6,778 nucleotides of DNA. Source: DSYF01 sp041181065. GTDB lineage: Bacteria > Verrucomicrobiota > Verrucomicrobiia > Limisphaerales > DSYF01. The notes under the pieces were generated by a model that was given only the letters and a program-made list of their open reading frames with translations, was not told where the DNA came from and did no database searches. Within the stretch, counting starts at the first letter, position 1, and every line of letters starts with the position of its first letter. Positions 1-6,700 of the stretch are shown here, in pieces. Both the position numbers and the translations under genes were made by a program. The stretch lies in NCBI GenBank assembly GCA_041181065.1, contig JBEGQI010000115.1:1-6778 (forward strand), in the 5' to 3' direction.

Positions 1-2
1 GA

Positions 3-368
3 TTAAGGAGTGAGGACGTGGGGATAAGCGGTCGAGGTATTCGCGCAGGTCGGGAGCGTGCTCGCGTTGCCGATCGTGTAGCTGTCAGTGCCGGTCGTCG
101 GGCAGCTCGGCCAGGTGCCCGTGTCGCCACGGCCCACATACGGCGTCAAACCCGTCTTGTCCAGCGTCGCAGAGGGCTGCTCCAACTGGAGCTGCTGCTT
201 CGCGCTGTCGATCAGGCGCAGGTTGTTCACGCACGAATTCATCTGCGCCATCTTACGGGCACGGACGAAGTTCGGGATCGCGATCGCGGCCAAAAGACCG
301 ATGATGGCCACCACAATCATGATTTCAACGAGCGTGAAGCCCGCTTTCTTGGTGCTGTTGATCTTCAT
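3..368 (-). CDS. Type IV pilin / pseudopilin, paralogue 1
   Basis: This complete 121-aa prepilin is a subunit of a type IV pilus or type II secretion pseudopilus. A short basic leader ending KKAG is cleaved after Gly10 by prepilin peptidase, leaving Phe1 and the conserved Glu5 of the mature protein (FTLVE). A hydrophobic helix follows at about residues 11-34, then an amphipathic segment with the NNLRLIDSAKQQLQLE motif often seen in PVC-group pilins (recalled family knowledge). The globular part is small, with cysteines at 46, 89 and 108; the last two could form a C-terminal disulfide. The start is ATG at 368, with a purine-rich AGAGAAG about 7 nt upstream as a weak ribosome site. TAA is at 3-5, so any terminator lies outside the window. 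A sigma-54 promoter and a structured leader precede it. It is 88% identical to the gene at 704-1069. Whether it is the major pilin or a pseudopilin cannot be decided from sequence. Confidence 0.93.
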   Translation of the reverse strand: MKINSTKKAGFTLVEIMIVVAIIGLLAAIAIPNFVRARKMAQMNSCVNNLRLIDSAKQQLQLEQPSATLDKTGLTPYVGRGDTGTWPSCPTTGTDSYTIGNASTLPTCANTSTAYPHVLTP

Positions 369-397
369 AGACTAACTTCTCTTTCTTGTGCGGTGTT

Positions 398-458
398 GTG
401 GACAGCGCAGCAGGCGGGTTATGATTTAGAACAGTTCTGTCCACGTATTGCCTGCTGC
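398..458 (-). promoter_or_regulatory. Candidate pseudoknot RNA leader of pilin 1 (copy A)
   Basis: Read on the minus strand, the leader contains two interleaved perfect helices. P1 is GCAGCAGGC (458-450) pairing with GCCTGCTGC (415-407), 9 bp. P2 is GTGGACA (444-438) pairing with TGTCCAC (404-398), 7 bp. The order P1-P2-P1'-P2' is a pseudoknot. The links are 5 nt between P1 and P2, 22 nt between P2 and P1', and 2 nt between P1' and P2'. The 22-nt link contains the near-palindrome AGAACTGTTCT (438-428). The element ends 29 nt before the pilin start, leaving the ribosome site outside the helices. The same architecture recurs at 1094-1156 with compensatory changes. With such short links the helices must either pack side by side or be mutually exclusive alternatives, as in a switch. 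No known riboswitch consensus was recognised. Two copies only, so function is inferred. Confidence 0.7.
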
Positions 459-478
459 TTACCGCAAGTGTGTGATAA

Positions 479-493
479 GCAATGTTGGTGCCA
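479..493 (-). promoter_or_regulatory. Sigma-54 (RpoN) -24/-12 promoter of pilin 1
   Basis: The minus strand reads TGGCACCAACATTGC, which matches the sigma-54 consensus TGGCAC-N5-TTGC at every consensus base, with the GG and GC dinucleotides 12 bp apart as required. Transcription would start near 467, about 9 nt before the pseudoknot leader and about 99 nt before the pilin start codon. Sigma-54 control of pilin genes through NtrC-type activators such as PilR is well established in other bacteria. No activator gene lies in this window. Confidence 0.8.
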
Positions 494-642
494 TCTCACG
501 TTTCTGCAAAAAGGGCTCATTTTCCAAAAAAACCCCCACCAGGCGCGATAAAGTGCAGCTCAAAACAGGCTCTCAATTCCAAGAAGTTGAAAAACTATCC
601 AATACTGAGACAGAAGACGTGCATTGGGCGCTGCCCAAAGAT

Positions 643-679
643 TCGAAAAGCAAACGAGCCCGGTTTGCCCCGGGCTCGT
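643..679 (-). terminator. Rho-independent terminator of pilin 2
   Basis: A perfect 10-bp GC-rich stem (ACGAGCCCGG at 654-663 and its complement at 670-679) closes a 6-nt loop. On the minus strand it is followed by a T-rich tail, TTTGCTTTTC (653-644). It lies 24 bp beyond the stop codon of the pilin gene at 704-1069. It would end that transcript before the sigma-54 promoter of the next pilin gene, so the two pilins are probably separate transcription units. Confidence 0.88.
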
Positions 680-703
680 CTGGAATGCAGATAAACCGAT
701 CTC

Positions 704-1069
704 TTAGGGTGCGAGAACGTGGGGATATGCGGTCGTGGTATTCGCACAAACCGGGAGCGTGCTGGCATCGCCAATGGTATAACTGTCGGTGCCGGTGCTC
801 GGACAATTCGGCCACGTGCCGTTGTCACCACGGCCGACATACGGAGTCAGGCTGGTTTTGTCGAGCGTCGCCGACGGGCGCTCCAACTGCAGCTGCTGCT
901 TTGCGCTGTCAATCAACCGCAGGTTGTTGATGCACGAATTCATCTGCGCCGTCTTGCGGGCGCGAACGAAGTTCGGGATCGCAATCGCGGCCAAAAGACC
1001 GATGATGGCCACCACGATCATGATTTCAACGAGCGTGAAGCCCGCTTTTTTCAACGTTGATACTTTCAT
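704..1069 (-). CDS. Type IV pilin / pseudopilin, paralogue 2
   Basis: This second prepilin is also 121 aa, differing from its neighbour at 15 positions, mostly conservatively. It has the same KKAG/FTLVE cleavage site after Gly10, Glu5 of the mature chain, the hydrophobic N-terminal helix and cysteines at 46, 89 and 108. An in-frame ATG at 1102 would add 11 residues (MFAPRVERKVS), but I chose ATG at 1069. It has a good Shine-Dalgarno AAAGGTGA just upstream, restores exact colinearity with paralogue 1 and gives a normal short prepilin leader. The extension would also run through the P2' strand of the leader structure. Differences between the two genes include many synonymous third-position changes, which indicates an old duplication kept under purifying selection. 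A strong terminator follows the stop. It is presumably a subunit of the same filament, perhaps expressed under different conditions given its different promoter. Confidence 0.93.
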   Translation of the reverse strand: MKVSTLKKAGFTLVEIMIVVAIIGLLAAIAIPNFVRARKTAQMNSCINNLRLIDSAKQQLQLERPSATLDKTSLTPYVGRGDNGTWPNCPSTGTDSYTIGDASTLPVCANTTTAYPHVLAP

Positions 1070-1093
1070 ACTCACCTTTCTTTCGACGCGCGG

Positions 1094-1156
1094 CGCGAAC
1101 AAGGCAGCGGGCGGTTTATGTTATTAGAACGGTTCTGTTCGCGAATTGCCCGCTGC
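1094..1156 (-). promoter_or_regulatory. Candidate pseudoknot RNA leader of pilin 2 (copy B)
   Basis: On the minus strand P1 is GCAGCGGGC (1156-1148) pairing with GCCCGCTGC (1112-1104), 9 bp. P2 is CGCGAACA (1143-1136) pairing with TGTTCGCG (1101-1094), 8 bp. The interleaved order and spacing match copy A: links of 4, 23 and 2 nt. Relative to copy A, one P1 pair changes A-T to G-C and two P2 pairs change (T-A to C-G and G-C to A-T). All stay paired. The long link again holds AGAACCGTTCT (1136-1126) followed by a CATAAACC segment like the CATAACCC of copy A. The element ends 24 nt before ATG at 1069, just ahead of the Shine-Dalgarno. It could be a riboswitch, a protein-binding leader or an mRNA-stabilising structure; the sequence does not say which. 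Confidence 0.7.
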
Positions 1157-1176
1157 ACACCACACAATTCTGGCAG

Positions 1177-1205
1177 AAACTACAGCCAGCGACTCCAGGC
1201 GTCAA
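1177..1205 (-). promoter_or_regulatory. Possible sigma-70-type promoter of pilin 2
   Basis: The minus strand has TTGACG (1205-1200), a 17-bp spacer and TAGTTT (1182-1177). This is a good -35 with a moderate -10 that keeps the key T, A and final T. Transcription would start near 1170, about 14 nt before the pseudoknot leader. Overlapping it is a degenerate sigma-54-like sequence, TGGCTG...TCTGC (1188-1173), whose GG-GC spacing is 13 bp instead of 12, so it is probably not active with sigma-54. Confidence 0.4.
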
Positions 1206-1306
1206 TTCAGTGAAACACCGGAGCCAAAGAGTAATACCCGCAAGGCTGAAAGAGTTTCGGTGCGACCCAACTTGCGTCAGCCACCTGCCCTGTTAACAAT
1301 CCCGTC

Positions 1307-2245
1307 ATGCAACCACAGCAGCAACCGCGCATCTATGTCGCAGGACATCGCGGACTCGTTGGGAGCGCAATCTGGCGCGAGCTTCAGCTTCGCGGGTTCA
1401 CGAATCTGATTGGCCGCACCCATGCTGAACTCAACCTCCTCGATGCACCGGCCGTCGATCAATTTTACACAGCGACCCAGCCCGAGTATGTCTTCATCGC
1501 GGCGGCAAAAGTGGGCGGCATCCACGCAAACCACACCCATCCCGGCCAATTCCTCTTCGAGAATCTCCAGATTCAAAACAACCTCATTCACGGTGCTTGG
1601 AAGGCACGCGTCAAGAAGCTGCTATTCCTCGGCAGTTCCTGCATCTACCCGAAGCACGCTCCGCAGCCGCTCAAGGAAGAACACCTGCTCACCGGCCCAC
1701 TTGAACCCACGAATGAATGGTATGCCATCGCCAAGATTGCCGGCATCAAGCTCTGCCAAGCCTACCGCCGCCAATATGGCTGCGACTTCATCAGCGCCAT
1801 GCCTACGAACATGTATGGCCCAAATGATAATTACGACTTAGAGAACTCGCATGTGCTCCCTGCACTCCTGCGCAAATTCCACGAAGCCAAGTCCACTCAC
1901 CAACCGGAAGTCATTTGCTGGGGCACGGGCACGCCGCGCCGCGAATTCCTTTACGCTGACGACCTCGCCCGTGCCTGCCTCTTCCTGATGCAACGCTACA
2001 GCGACGAACAATTCATCAACGTGGGATTCGGCGACGACCTTTCCATCCGTGAACTCGCCGAAACCATTCAGCGCATCGTCGGTTTCAAAGGCAAAATCGT
2101 CTGGGACACTTCCAAGCCCGACGGGACACCGCGCAAGCTGATGGACACCTCACGCCTGAGCGCACTCGGGTGGAAGCCGGAGATCAGTCTCGAACAGGGA
2201 ATCCGGCTCGCCTACGAGGACTTCCTCAAGCGTTACGGCAAATAA
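1307..2245 (+). CDS. fcl: GDP-L-fucose synthase
   Basis: This 312-aa extended short-chain dehydrogenase is of the usual length for the family. It is the bifunctional 3,5-epimerase/4-reductase that turns GDP-4-keto-6-deoxy-D-mannose into GDP-L-fucose with NADPH in the cytoplasm. Visible features are the Rossmann motif GHRGLVG (13-19), the substrate-site SSCIYPK (110-116) with the Cys112 expected for epimerisation, catalytic Tyr139-x3-Lys143 (YAIAK), His182 in NSHVLPALLRKFH, Arg211/Arg212 in GTGTPRREF, and KPDGTPRKLMD (270-280) near the C-terminus. ATG at 1307 has no Shine-Dalgarno. A weak TTGCGT / TAACAAT pair just upstream (1272-1300) would place the transcript start almost at the ATG, so leaderless translation is possible but unproven. 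It converges on gmd, which makes its substrate. The symbol wcaG is also used for this gene. Confidence 0.97.
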   Translation: MQPQQQPRIYVAGHRGLVGSAIWRELQLRGFTNLIGRTHAELNLLDAPAVDQFYTATQPEYVFIAAAKVGGIHANHTHPGQFLFENLQIQNNLIHGAWKARVKKLLFLGSSCIYPKHAPQPLKEEHLLTGPLEPTNEWYAIAKIAGIKLCQAYRRQYGCDFISAMPTNMYGPNDNYDLENSHVLPALLRKFHEAKSTHQPEVICWGTGTPRREFLYADDLARACLFLMQRYSDEQFINVGFGDDLSIRELAETIQRIVGFKGKIVWDTSKPDGTPRKLMDTSRLSALGWKPEISLEQGIRLAYEDFLKRYGK

Positions 2246-2277
2246 AAAAACCGGCGAGCCCGCAGGCTCGCCGGTTT
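2241..2277. terminator. Shared terminator between fcl and gmd
   Basis: A perfect 13-bp stem (AAACCGGCGAGCC at 2248-2260 and its complement at 2265-2277) has a CGCA tetraloop. On the minus strand it is followed by a run of T residues (2250-2241), a strong intrinsic terminator for gmd, whose stop is 20 bp away. On the plus strand it starts two bases after the fcl stop codon, with a shorter T tail (TTTCGACATT), so it probably also ends fcl. The A-tract that forms the minus-strand U-tail overlaps the fcl stop codon (TAA at 2243-2245). Confidence 0.9.
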
Positions 2278-2297
2278 CGACATTCACCTGAGCAACG

Positions 2298-3311
<1,014 letters not shown>

Positions 3312-3377
3312 AATGATGTGGCGCGCAGTCTGCCAAACAGCCTCACTTGGGCAAGCACACTCTACACCACCACCACT

Positions 3378-4184
3378 TCAAACCAGCTTCCCGTGCGCCG
3401 CCATGAATTTCTCCACGCGCCGCGCATCCACCACCTCCGACCAATGACCGTTCTTCTTGAAGTGGCTCCCGATGATGAACCCGTCTGCGCCCCGGCAGAA
3501 CTTGCGCAAGTTCTCACTCGTCACACCCGAGCCGAGATAAACCGGCAGATGACACTTCGCCTTCACCGCACTGACATCTGCTGCCTGCGGCGCATGACCG
3601 GTTGCACTGCCCGTGACGATGACCGCATCGCCACGCATGAACCCCACCGCTTCAGCCGTGTCGCCGATGCCGACATCCGCCGTGATGGCGTGCGAACTGT
3701 GCTTCTTCTTCACGTCGGCCCAAACTTGCACGCGGTCCGCGCCAATCTGTTTGCGGAACCGCAGCAACTCCGCCGCGCTCGATTGGATGATCCCTTCGTC
3801 CGCCACATGCGCGAAGGCGAATCCCTCGGCTCGGATGAAGTCCAATCCCGCCGCGTGCGCCACGGCCATTGCCTCGCGATTCGCGCCCGCCAGGATTTGC
3901 ACGCCGCATGGAACACCCGCCACCTCGCGGACCGCCCGCGCGATGATCGCCATCGCCGACACGATCTCCGGCCCGACGCTGCCGCGCAGATACGGAGTGT
4001 CATGCATGTTCTCCAGCATGATGCCGTGAACGCCCGCCGCGCGATACAGCCGCGCCTCTTCGCACGCTTTGCGTTCGATGGCGCCTAGGTTCAGCTGATG
4101 CGTCGGCGTGCCCGGCAACGCCTCGACGTGAACCATGGCGATGACCGGCTTGGAGGATTTGAAAAGCGGATTGGGAACTGACAT
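3378..4184 (-). CDS. BtpA/SgcQ-family TIM-barrel protein
   Basis: This 268-aa protein is recognised as the BtpA family by the N-terminal PVIAMVHVEALPGTP (13-27), the GVHGIMLENMHDTPY segment (51-65), GVQILAGANREAMAVAHAAGLDF (94-116), ADVKKKHSSH (156-165), VIVTGSATGHAP (188-199) and a phosphate-site-like LGSGVTSENL (217-226) with ADGFIIGSHFK (233-243). The family is predicted to be a TIM barrel. The cyanobacterial member is linked to photosystem I biogenesis, and Escherichia coli SgcQ lies in a sugar-phosphotransferase cluster. The substrate is not established, and nothing here suggests photosynthesis. The ATG at 4184 has no clear Shine-Dalgarno. It sits between the YkgJ-like gene (37 bp gap) and gmd (66 bp gap), probably co-transcribed. 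A role in sugar or nucleotide-sugar metabolism is a guess from context. Confidence 0.9.
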   Translation of the reverse strand: MSVPNPLFKSSKPVIAMVHVEALPGTPTHQLNLGAIERKACEEARLYRAAGVHGIMLENMHDTPYLRGSVGPEIVSAMAIIARAVREVAGVPCGVQILAGANREAMAVAHAAGLDFIRAEGFAFAHVADEGIIQSSAAELLRFRKQIGADRVQVWADVKKKHSSHAITADVGIGDTAEAVGFMRGDAVIVTGSATGHAPQAADVSAVKAKCHLPVYLGSGVTSENLRKFCRGADGFIIGSHFKKNGHWSEVVDARRVEKFMAAHGKLV

Positions 4185-4221
4185 GGCGAAAGACTAGCGG
4201 TTGCGGACTGGAAAGTTCAAC

Positions 4222-4599
4222 TCAAGGTTCAGCGTCCCGACCCGTGGCCGCCTTGATTCGCTGCCGCCACTCCTCTGGCGAAACATCCCGCGGAAGGGCA
4301 TGACACACCTTCTCGAAGCCAGGGAAGTTCCAGAGATTCGGAAAATCGCGACACTGCTGCGGCTTCACTGGTTGGATGGCGCAATCATCGCCCACGAGAA
4401 ACTCGCACTCCCCATTCTCCCGCTCCAACAACGACAACCCCTGCCGGTCGGAGCGCACCCGCGTGTGACGCGCGATGAAGTCCGCCTCACTCAAGCCCAG
4501 ATGCGCCGCGATGCGGACGATCTCCTCGTCCGTCAATTTCACCTGACCGGGCCAACGGCAACACGCCGTGCAACGCTGACATTCGTAAAAAATCGGCAC
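4222..4599 (-). CDS. YkgJ-family CxxCxxCC cysteine-cluster protein
   Basis: This 125-aa protein belongs to the YkgJ/UPF0153 group of putative zinc- or iron-chelating proteins. The N-terminal FYECQRCTACCRWPG carries Cys7, 10, 13 and 14. Further cysteines at 65, 73, 83 and 99 follow in the order typical of the family (GECEFL, DDCAI, QQCRDFP), eight in all, consistent with one bound metal or iron-sulfur site. The molecular role is unknown. The start is GTG at 4599. An in-frame TAG lies two codons upstream, so no earlier start exists, and the short AGGGG directly before the GTG is too close to be an ordinary Shine-Dalgarno. It is the first gene of the apparent minus-strand run leading to the BtpA-like gene and gmd, and it diverges from the sulfatase across 129 bp (4600-4728) in which I see no convincing promoter. 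Confidence 0.88.
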   Translation of the reverse strand: MPIFYECQRCTACCRWPGQVKLTDEEIVRIAAHLGLSEADFIARHTRVRSDRQGLSLLERENGECEFLVGDDCAIQPVKPQQCRDFPNLWNFPGFEKVCHALPRDVSPEEWRQRIKAATGRDAEP

Positions 4600-4728
4600 C
4601 CCCTAGTTTTGAATGACCGCCACCGCTCCGCAACCACGAAGGCTGAACGCTTCGCGACCGGAATTGTCCTTTACCCACGGTGCAAACACACTTTAACGTC
4701 GCACAGCTTTACTTGTCCCCAGTTCACC

Positions 4729-6684
4729 ATGACTGACACCACCCGCAGCTCCACCGCCGTTCCCTGGCGTAAGACCCGTTTTGGTTTTGTCGCCCTGCTC
4801 GCGTTGTCGCTCCTCTCGGGCTGGACGCTCCTGCGCGCGTTCCTGTTCTCCCGGTTCGCCGGCAATGAGACGTCATTCAGCGAACTCGCCCAACTCATCG
4901 CCGCCGGATTCCAGCGCGACCTGTTCATGGCACTGGTCTTCTCGCTGCCGTGGCTCGGCTGGTTCGTCATCCTGCGGGATCGCGCCTTCGGGGAAGCGTG
5001 GCATCGCTGGCTGTTCACCGCGGCCAGCTTCGGTTTCATCGCGTGGCAAATCTTCCAGCTCGCCATCGAGTATTATTTCTTCGAGGAGTTCCGCTCCCGC
5101 TTCAACACCGTGGCAGTCGATTACCTCATCTATCCGCACGAAGTGTTCGTCAACATCGGTGAGAGCTATCCCGTCATCCCCATCGTCAGCGCGTGCCTCA
5201 TCCTGGGCGTCGCGTGGACTTGGCTGGCCCGGCGGCTTTGCCGCCCGATGTGGAACGACCCGGCACCGCTCGGCAAACGCTTCTTCCACTTCGTCGGTGC
5301 GTTGGCGCTGGCGCTCGTGCTGGCGGTCACGTTCAACTTCAAAGGCGCGACTATCAGCAAGGACCGCACGTTGAATGAGATCGCGAACAACGGGCCCATC
5401 TCGTTCATCGCCGCCTTCTGGACGCGCAATCTCGACTACACCGCATTCTACAAAACGTTGCCGAAGGAGGAGGCTTACGCACGCGCACGCCGGTTGCTCA
5501 CCGAACCCGGCGTGGAGTTCGTCAATCCTGGCGAAAGCATCCGCCGCCGCATCGCGGGCGACGCGACCAAGCCGCGTTTGAACTTGGTCATCATCCTTGA
5601 AGAGAGTCTCGGCTCGGAATTCTGGGGCTGCCTGGGCCGCACGAATACGCTCACGCCTGCGATGGACAGGCTCGCGCTGGAGGAAGGCTGGCTCTTCACG
5701 AATCTCTACGCCTCGGGCAATCGCACAGTGCGCGGTTTTGAAGGCGTGCTGGCATCGTTCCCGCCGTTGCCGGGCGATTCCATCGTGAAGCGCGACCGAT
5801 CGGAGAACGTCGAGACCATCGCCCGCGTGCTCAAGCGCGATGGCTACAACACCCTCTTCCTTTACGGCGGCCGGGGCGTGTTTGACGGCATGCGCGCCTT
5901 CGCGGTCCACAACGGCTACGACAAATTCGTCGAGCAGAAGCATTTTGAAAATCCGAGCTTCACGACCGCCTGGGGCGTCGCGGACGAAGATCTGTTCAAG
6001 CGCACGGTGACCGAGTTGCGCGACCTGTCCAAGCAGGACAAACCTTTCTGCGCCACGGTGCTGACGGTTTCCAACCACAAGCCTTACACCTATCCGACAG
6101 GCCGCATCGCGGAAGATCCCTTGAAGAAGAAACGCGAGCATGCGGTAAAGTATTCCGACTGGTGCCTTGGGGAATTTTTCAAGGCGGTGAAAAACGAGCC
6201 CTACTGGACGAACACAGTCTTCTGCGTCGTCGCTGATCATGGGGCACGCGTTTACGGCAGCCAAACCATCCCGATCAAGTCTTACGAAATCCCGATGGTG
6301 CTGCTCGGCCCGGCGCTCGTTAAAGAACCGAAGCAACTGGACCAGCTCGGCTGCTCGCTGGATGTGCCCGTGACGTTGCTCGGCTTGATTGGCCGGCCCT
6401 ACGAATCCCTGTTCTTCGGCCGTGACTTGCTCAAGGGCGACCCCGCGCACGAACGCGTGCTCATCAATCACAACCGCAGCATCGGCATCTGGGCCAAGGA
6501 ACGGATGATCGTTCTCAGCCTGCAAAAGAGCGTGGAATACTACGAAGGCGACCCGAAGAAGGTCGAAGTCCGCACCCTGGCCAATCCCGGCGCAACCGAA
6601 CAGCAGTTAAGCGATGACTGCGCCGCGTTGTTCCAAGTGGCCGACGATCTTTACATGAACCAGCGGTATCACCTCGACCCGTAA
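4729..6684 (+). CDS. LTA synthase/MdoB-type membrane sulfatase
   Basis: This 651-aa alkaline-phosphatase-superfamily protein is built like LtaS and MdoB. Five likely membrane helices lie at about 17-40, 64-83, 95-117, 148-168 and 185-205, then a linker, then an extracytoplasmic sulfatase domain from about 284. Expected active-site parts are visible: metal-ligand Glu in VIILEES (291/292), the nucleophile Thr333 in SGNRTVRGFE, His450 in SNHKPY, and Asp503-His504 in VVADHGARVYG. Such enzymes transfer phosphoglycerol or phosphoethanolamine from lipids to glycans, or hydrolyse such esters; the substrate here is unknown. I chose ATG at 4729. The frame stays open back to 4201, but that stretch lies opposite the YkgJ gene and lacks protein character. 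No Shine-Dalgarno is seen. It probably modifies surface polysaccharide, lipid A or periplasmic glucan. Confidence 0.93.
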   Translation: MTDTTRSSTAVPWRKTRFGFVALLALSLLSGWTLLRAFLFSRFAGNETSFSELAQLIAAGFQRDLFMALVFSLPWLGWFVILRDRAFGEAWHRWLFTAASFGFIAWQIFQLAIEYYFFEEFRSRFNTVAVDYLIYPHEVFVNIGESYPVIPIVSACLILGVAWTWLARRLCRPMWNDPAPLGKRFFHFVGALALALVLAVTFNFKGATISKDRTLNEIANNGPISFIAAFWTRNLDYTAFYKTLPKEEAYARARRLLTEPGVEFVNPGESIRRRIAGDATKPRLNLVIILEESLGSEFWGCLGRTNTLTPAMDRLALEEGWLFTNLYASGNRTVRGFEGVLASFPPLPGDSIVKRDRSENVETIARVLKRDGYNTLFLYGGRGVFDGMRAFAVHNGYDKFVEQKHFENPSFTTAWGVADEDLFKRTVTELRDLSKQDKPFCATVLTVSNHKPYTYPTGRIAEDPLKKKREHAVKYSDWCLGEFFKAVKNEPYWTNTVFCVVADHGARVYGSQTIPIKSYEIPMVLLGPALVKEPKQLDQLGCSLDVPVTLLGLIGRPYESLFFGRDLLKGDPAHERVLINHNRSIGIWAKERMIVLSLQKSVEYYEGDPKKVEVRTLANPGATEQQLSDDCAALFQVADDLYMNQRYHLDP

Positions 6685-6700
6685 GAGGCCAAAATAACGG

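Larger units (their letters stand above)
369..703. other. Inter-pilin non-coding region
   Basis: This 335-bp gap between the two pilin genes holds, in the direction of transcription (right to left), the terminator of pilin 2 (679-643), a stretch of about 150 bp (494-642) in which I see no gene or clear site, the sigma-54 promoter (493-479), the pseudoknot leader (458-398) and the pilin 1 ribosome site. The 494-642 stretch is the place where an enhancer for a sigma-54 activator would be expected, but I could not identify a palindromic activator site in it. It contains A/T runs near 508-537 that might bend DNA. Confidence 0.6.
3..1156 (-). repeat. Tandem duplication of a leader-plus-pilin module
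   Basis: Two direct copies of a module of about 455 bp, comprising structured leader, ribosome site and pilin gene, lie at 3-458 and 704-1156, with start codons 701 bp apart. Similarity is high across the coding part. In the leader it is concentrated in the paired strands and the internal loop. Upstream of the leader, at the promoters, similarity is lost. The preserved unit is therefore leader plus gene, not promoter plus gene. Further copies could exist beyond the left edge of the window. Confidence 0.8.

Noticed and set aside
426..440. SOS (LexA) box for AGAAC-N-GTTCT
   Set aside because: The Gram-positive type needs four bases between GAAC and GTTC, and the Gram-negative type is CTG-N10-CAG. 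Here the arms are one base apart.
398..458. Cyclic di-GMP or other known riboswitch
   Set aside because: I could not find the conserved blocks I remember for the cyclic di-GMP, preQ1 or SAM-II classes. Only a covariance-model search could settle it.
18..551. Plus-strand frames opposite the pilin genes
   Set aside because: They are Arg-rich mirror frames of strongly recognisable pilins. Two similar shadows arise simply because the pilins are duplicated.
1070..1102. Longer pilin 2 start at 1102
   Set aside because: It would add 11 residues absent from paralogue 1, and it runs through the good Shine-Dalgarno for ATG 1069 and the P2' strand of the leader.
1173..1188. Sigma-54 promoter for pilin 2
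   Set aside because: The GG and GC elements are 13 bp apart and the consensus bases between are lost. Sigma-54 promoters tolerate spacing changes poorly.
4639..4656. Small inverted repeat CGAAG...CTTCG between the YkgJ gene and the sulfatase
   Set aside because: It has only 5 bp with an 8-nt loop and no T-tail or second copy, so it is within chance expectation.
4201..4728. A 176-residue N-terminal extension of the membrane sulfatase
   Set aside because: The frame is open but lies opposite the cysteine-rich YkgJ-type gene and the intergenic region. The translated extension has no domain character, and ATG at 4729 gives a normal cytoplasmic N-terminus before the first membrane helix.
4873..6525. 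A 550-codon open frame antisense to the sulfatase
   Set aside because: It is a high-GC mirror frame rich in Arg, Ala, Glu and Asp with no recognisable motifs. The plus strand encodes a protein with clear catalytic motifs.
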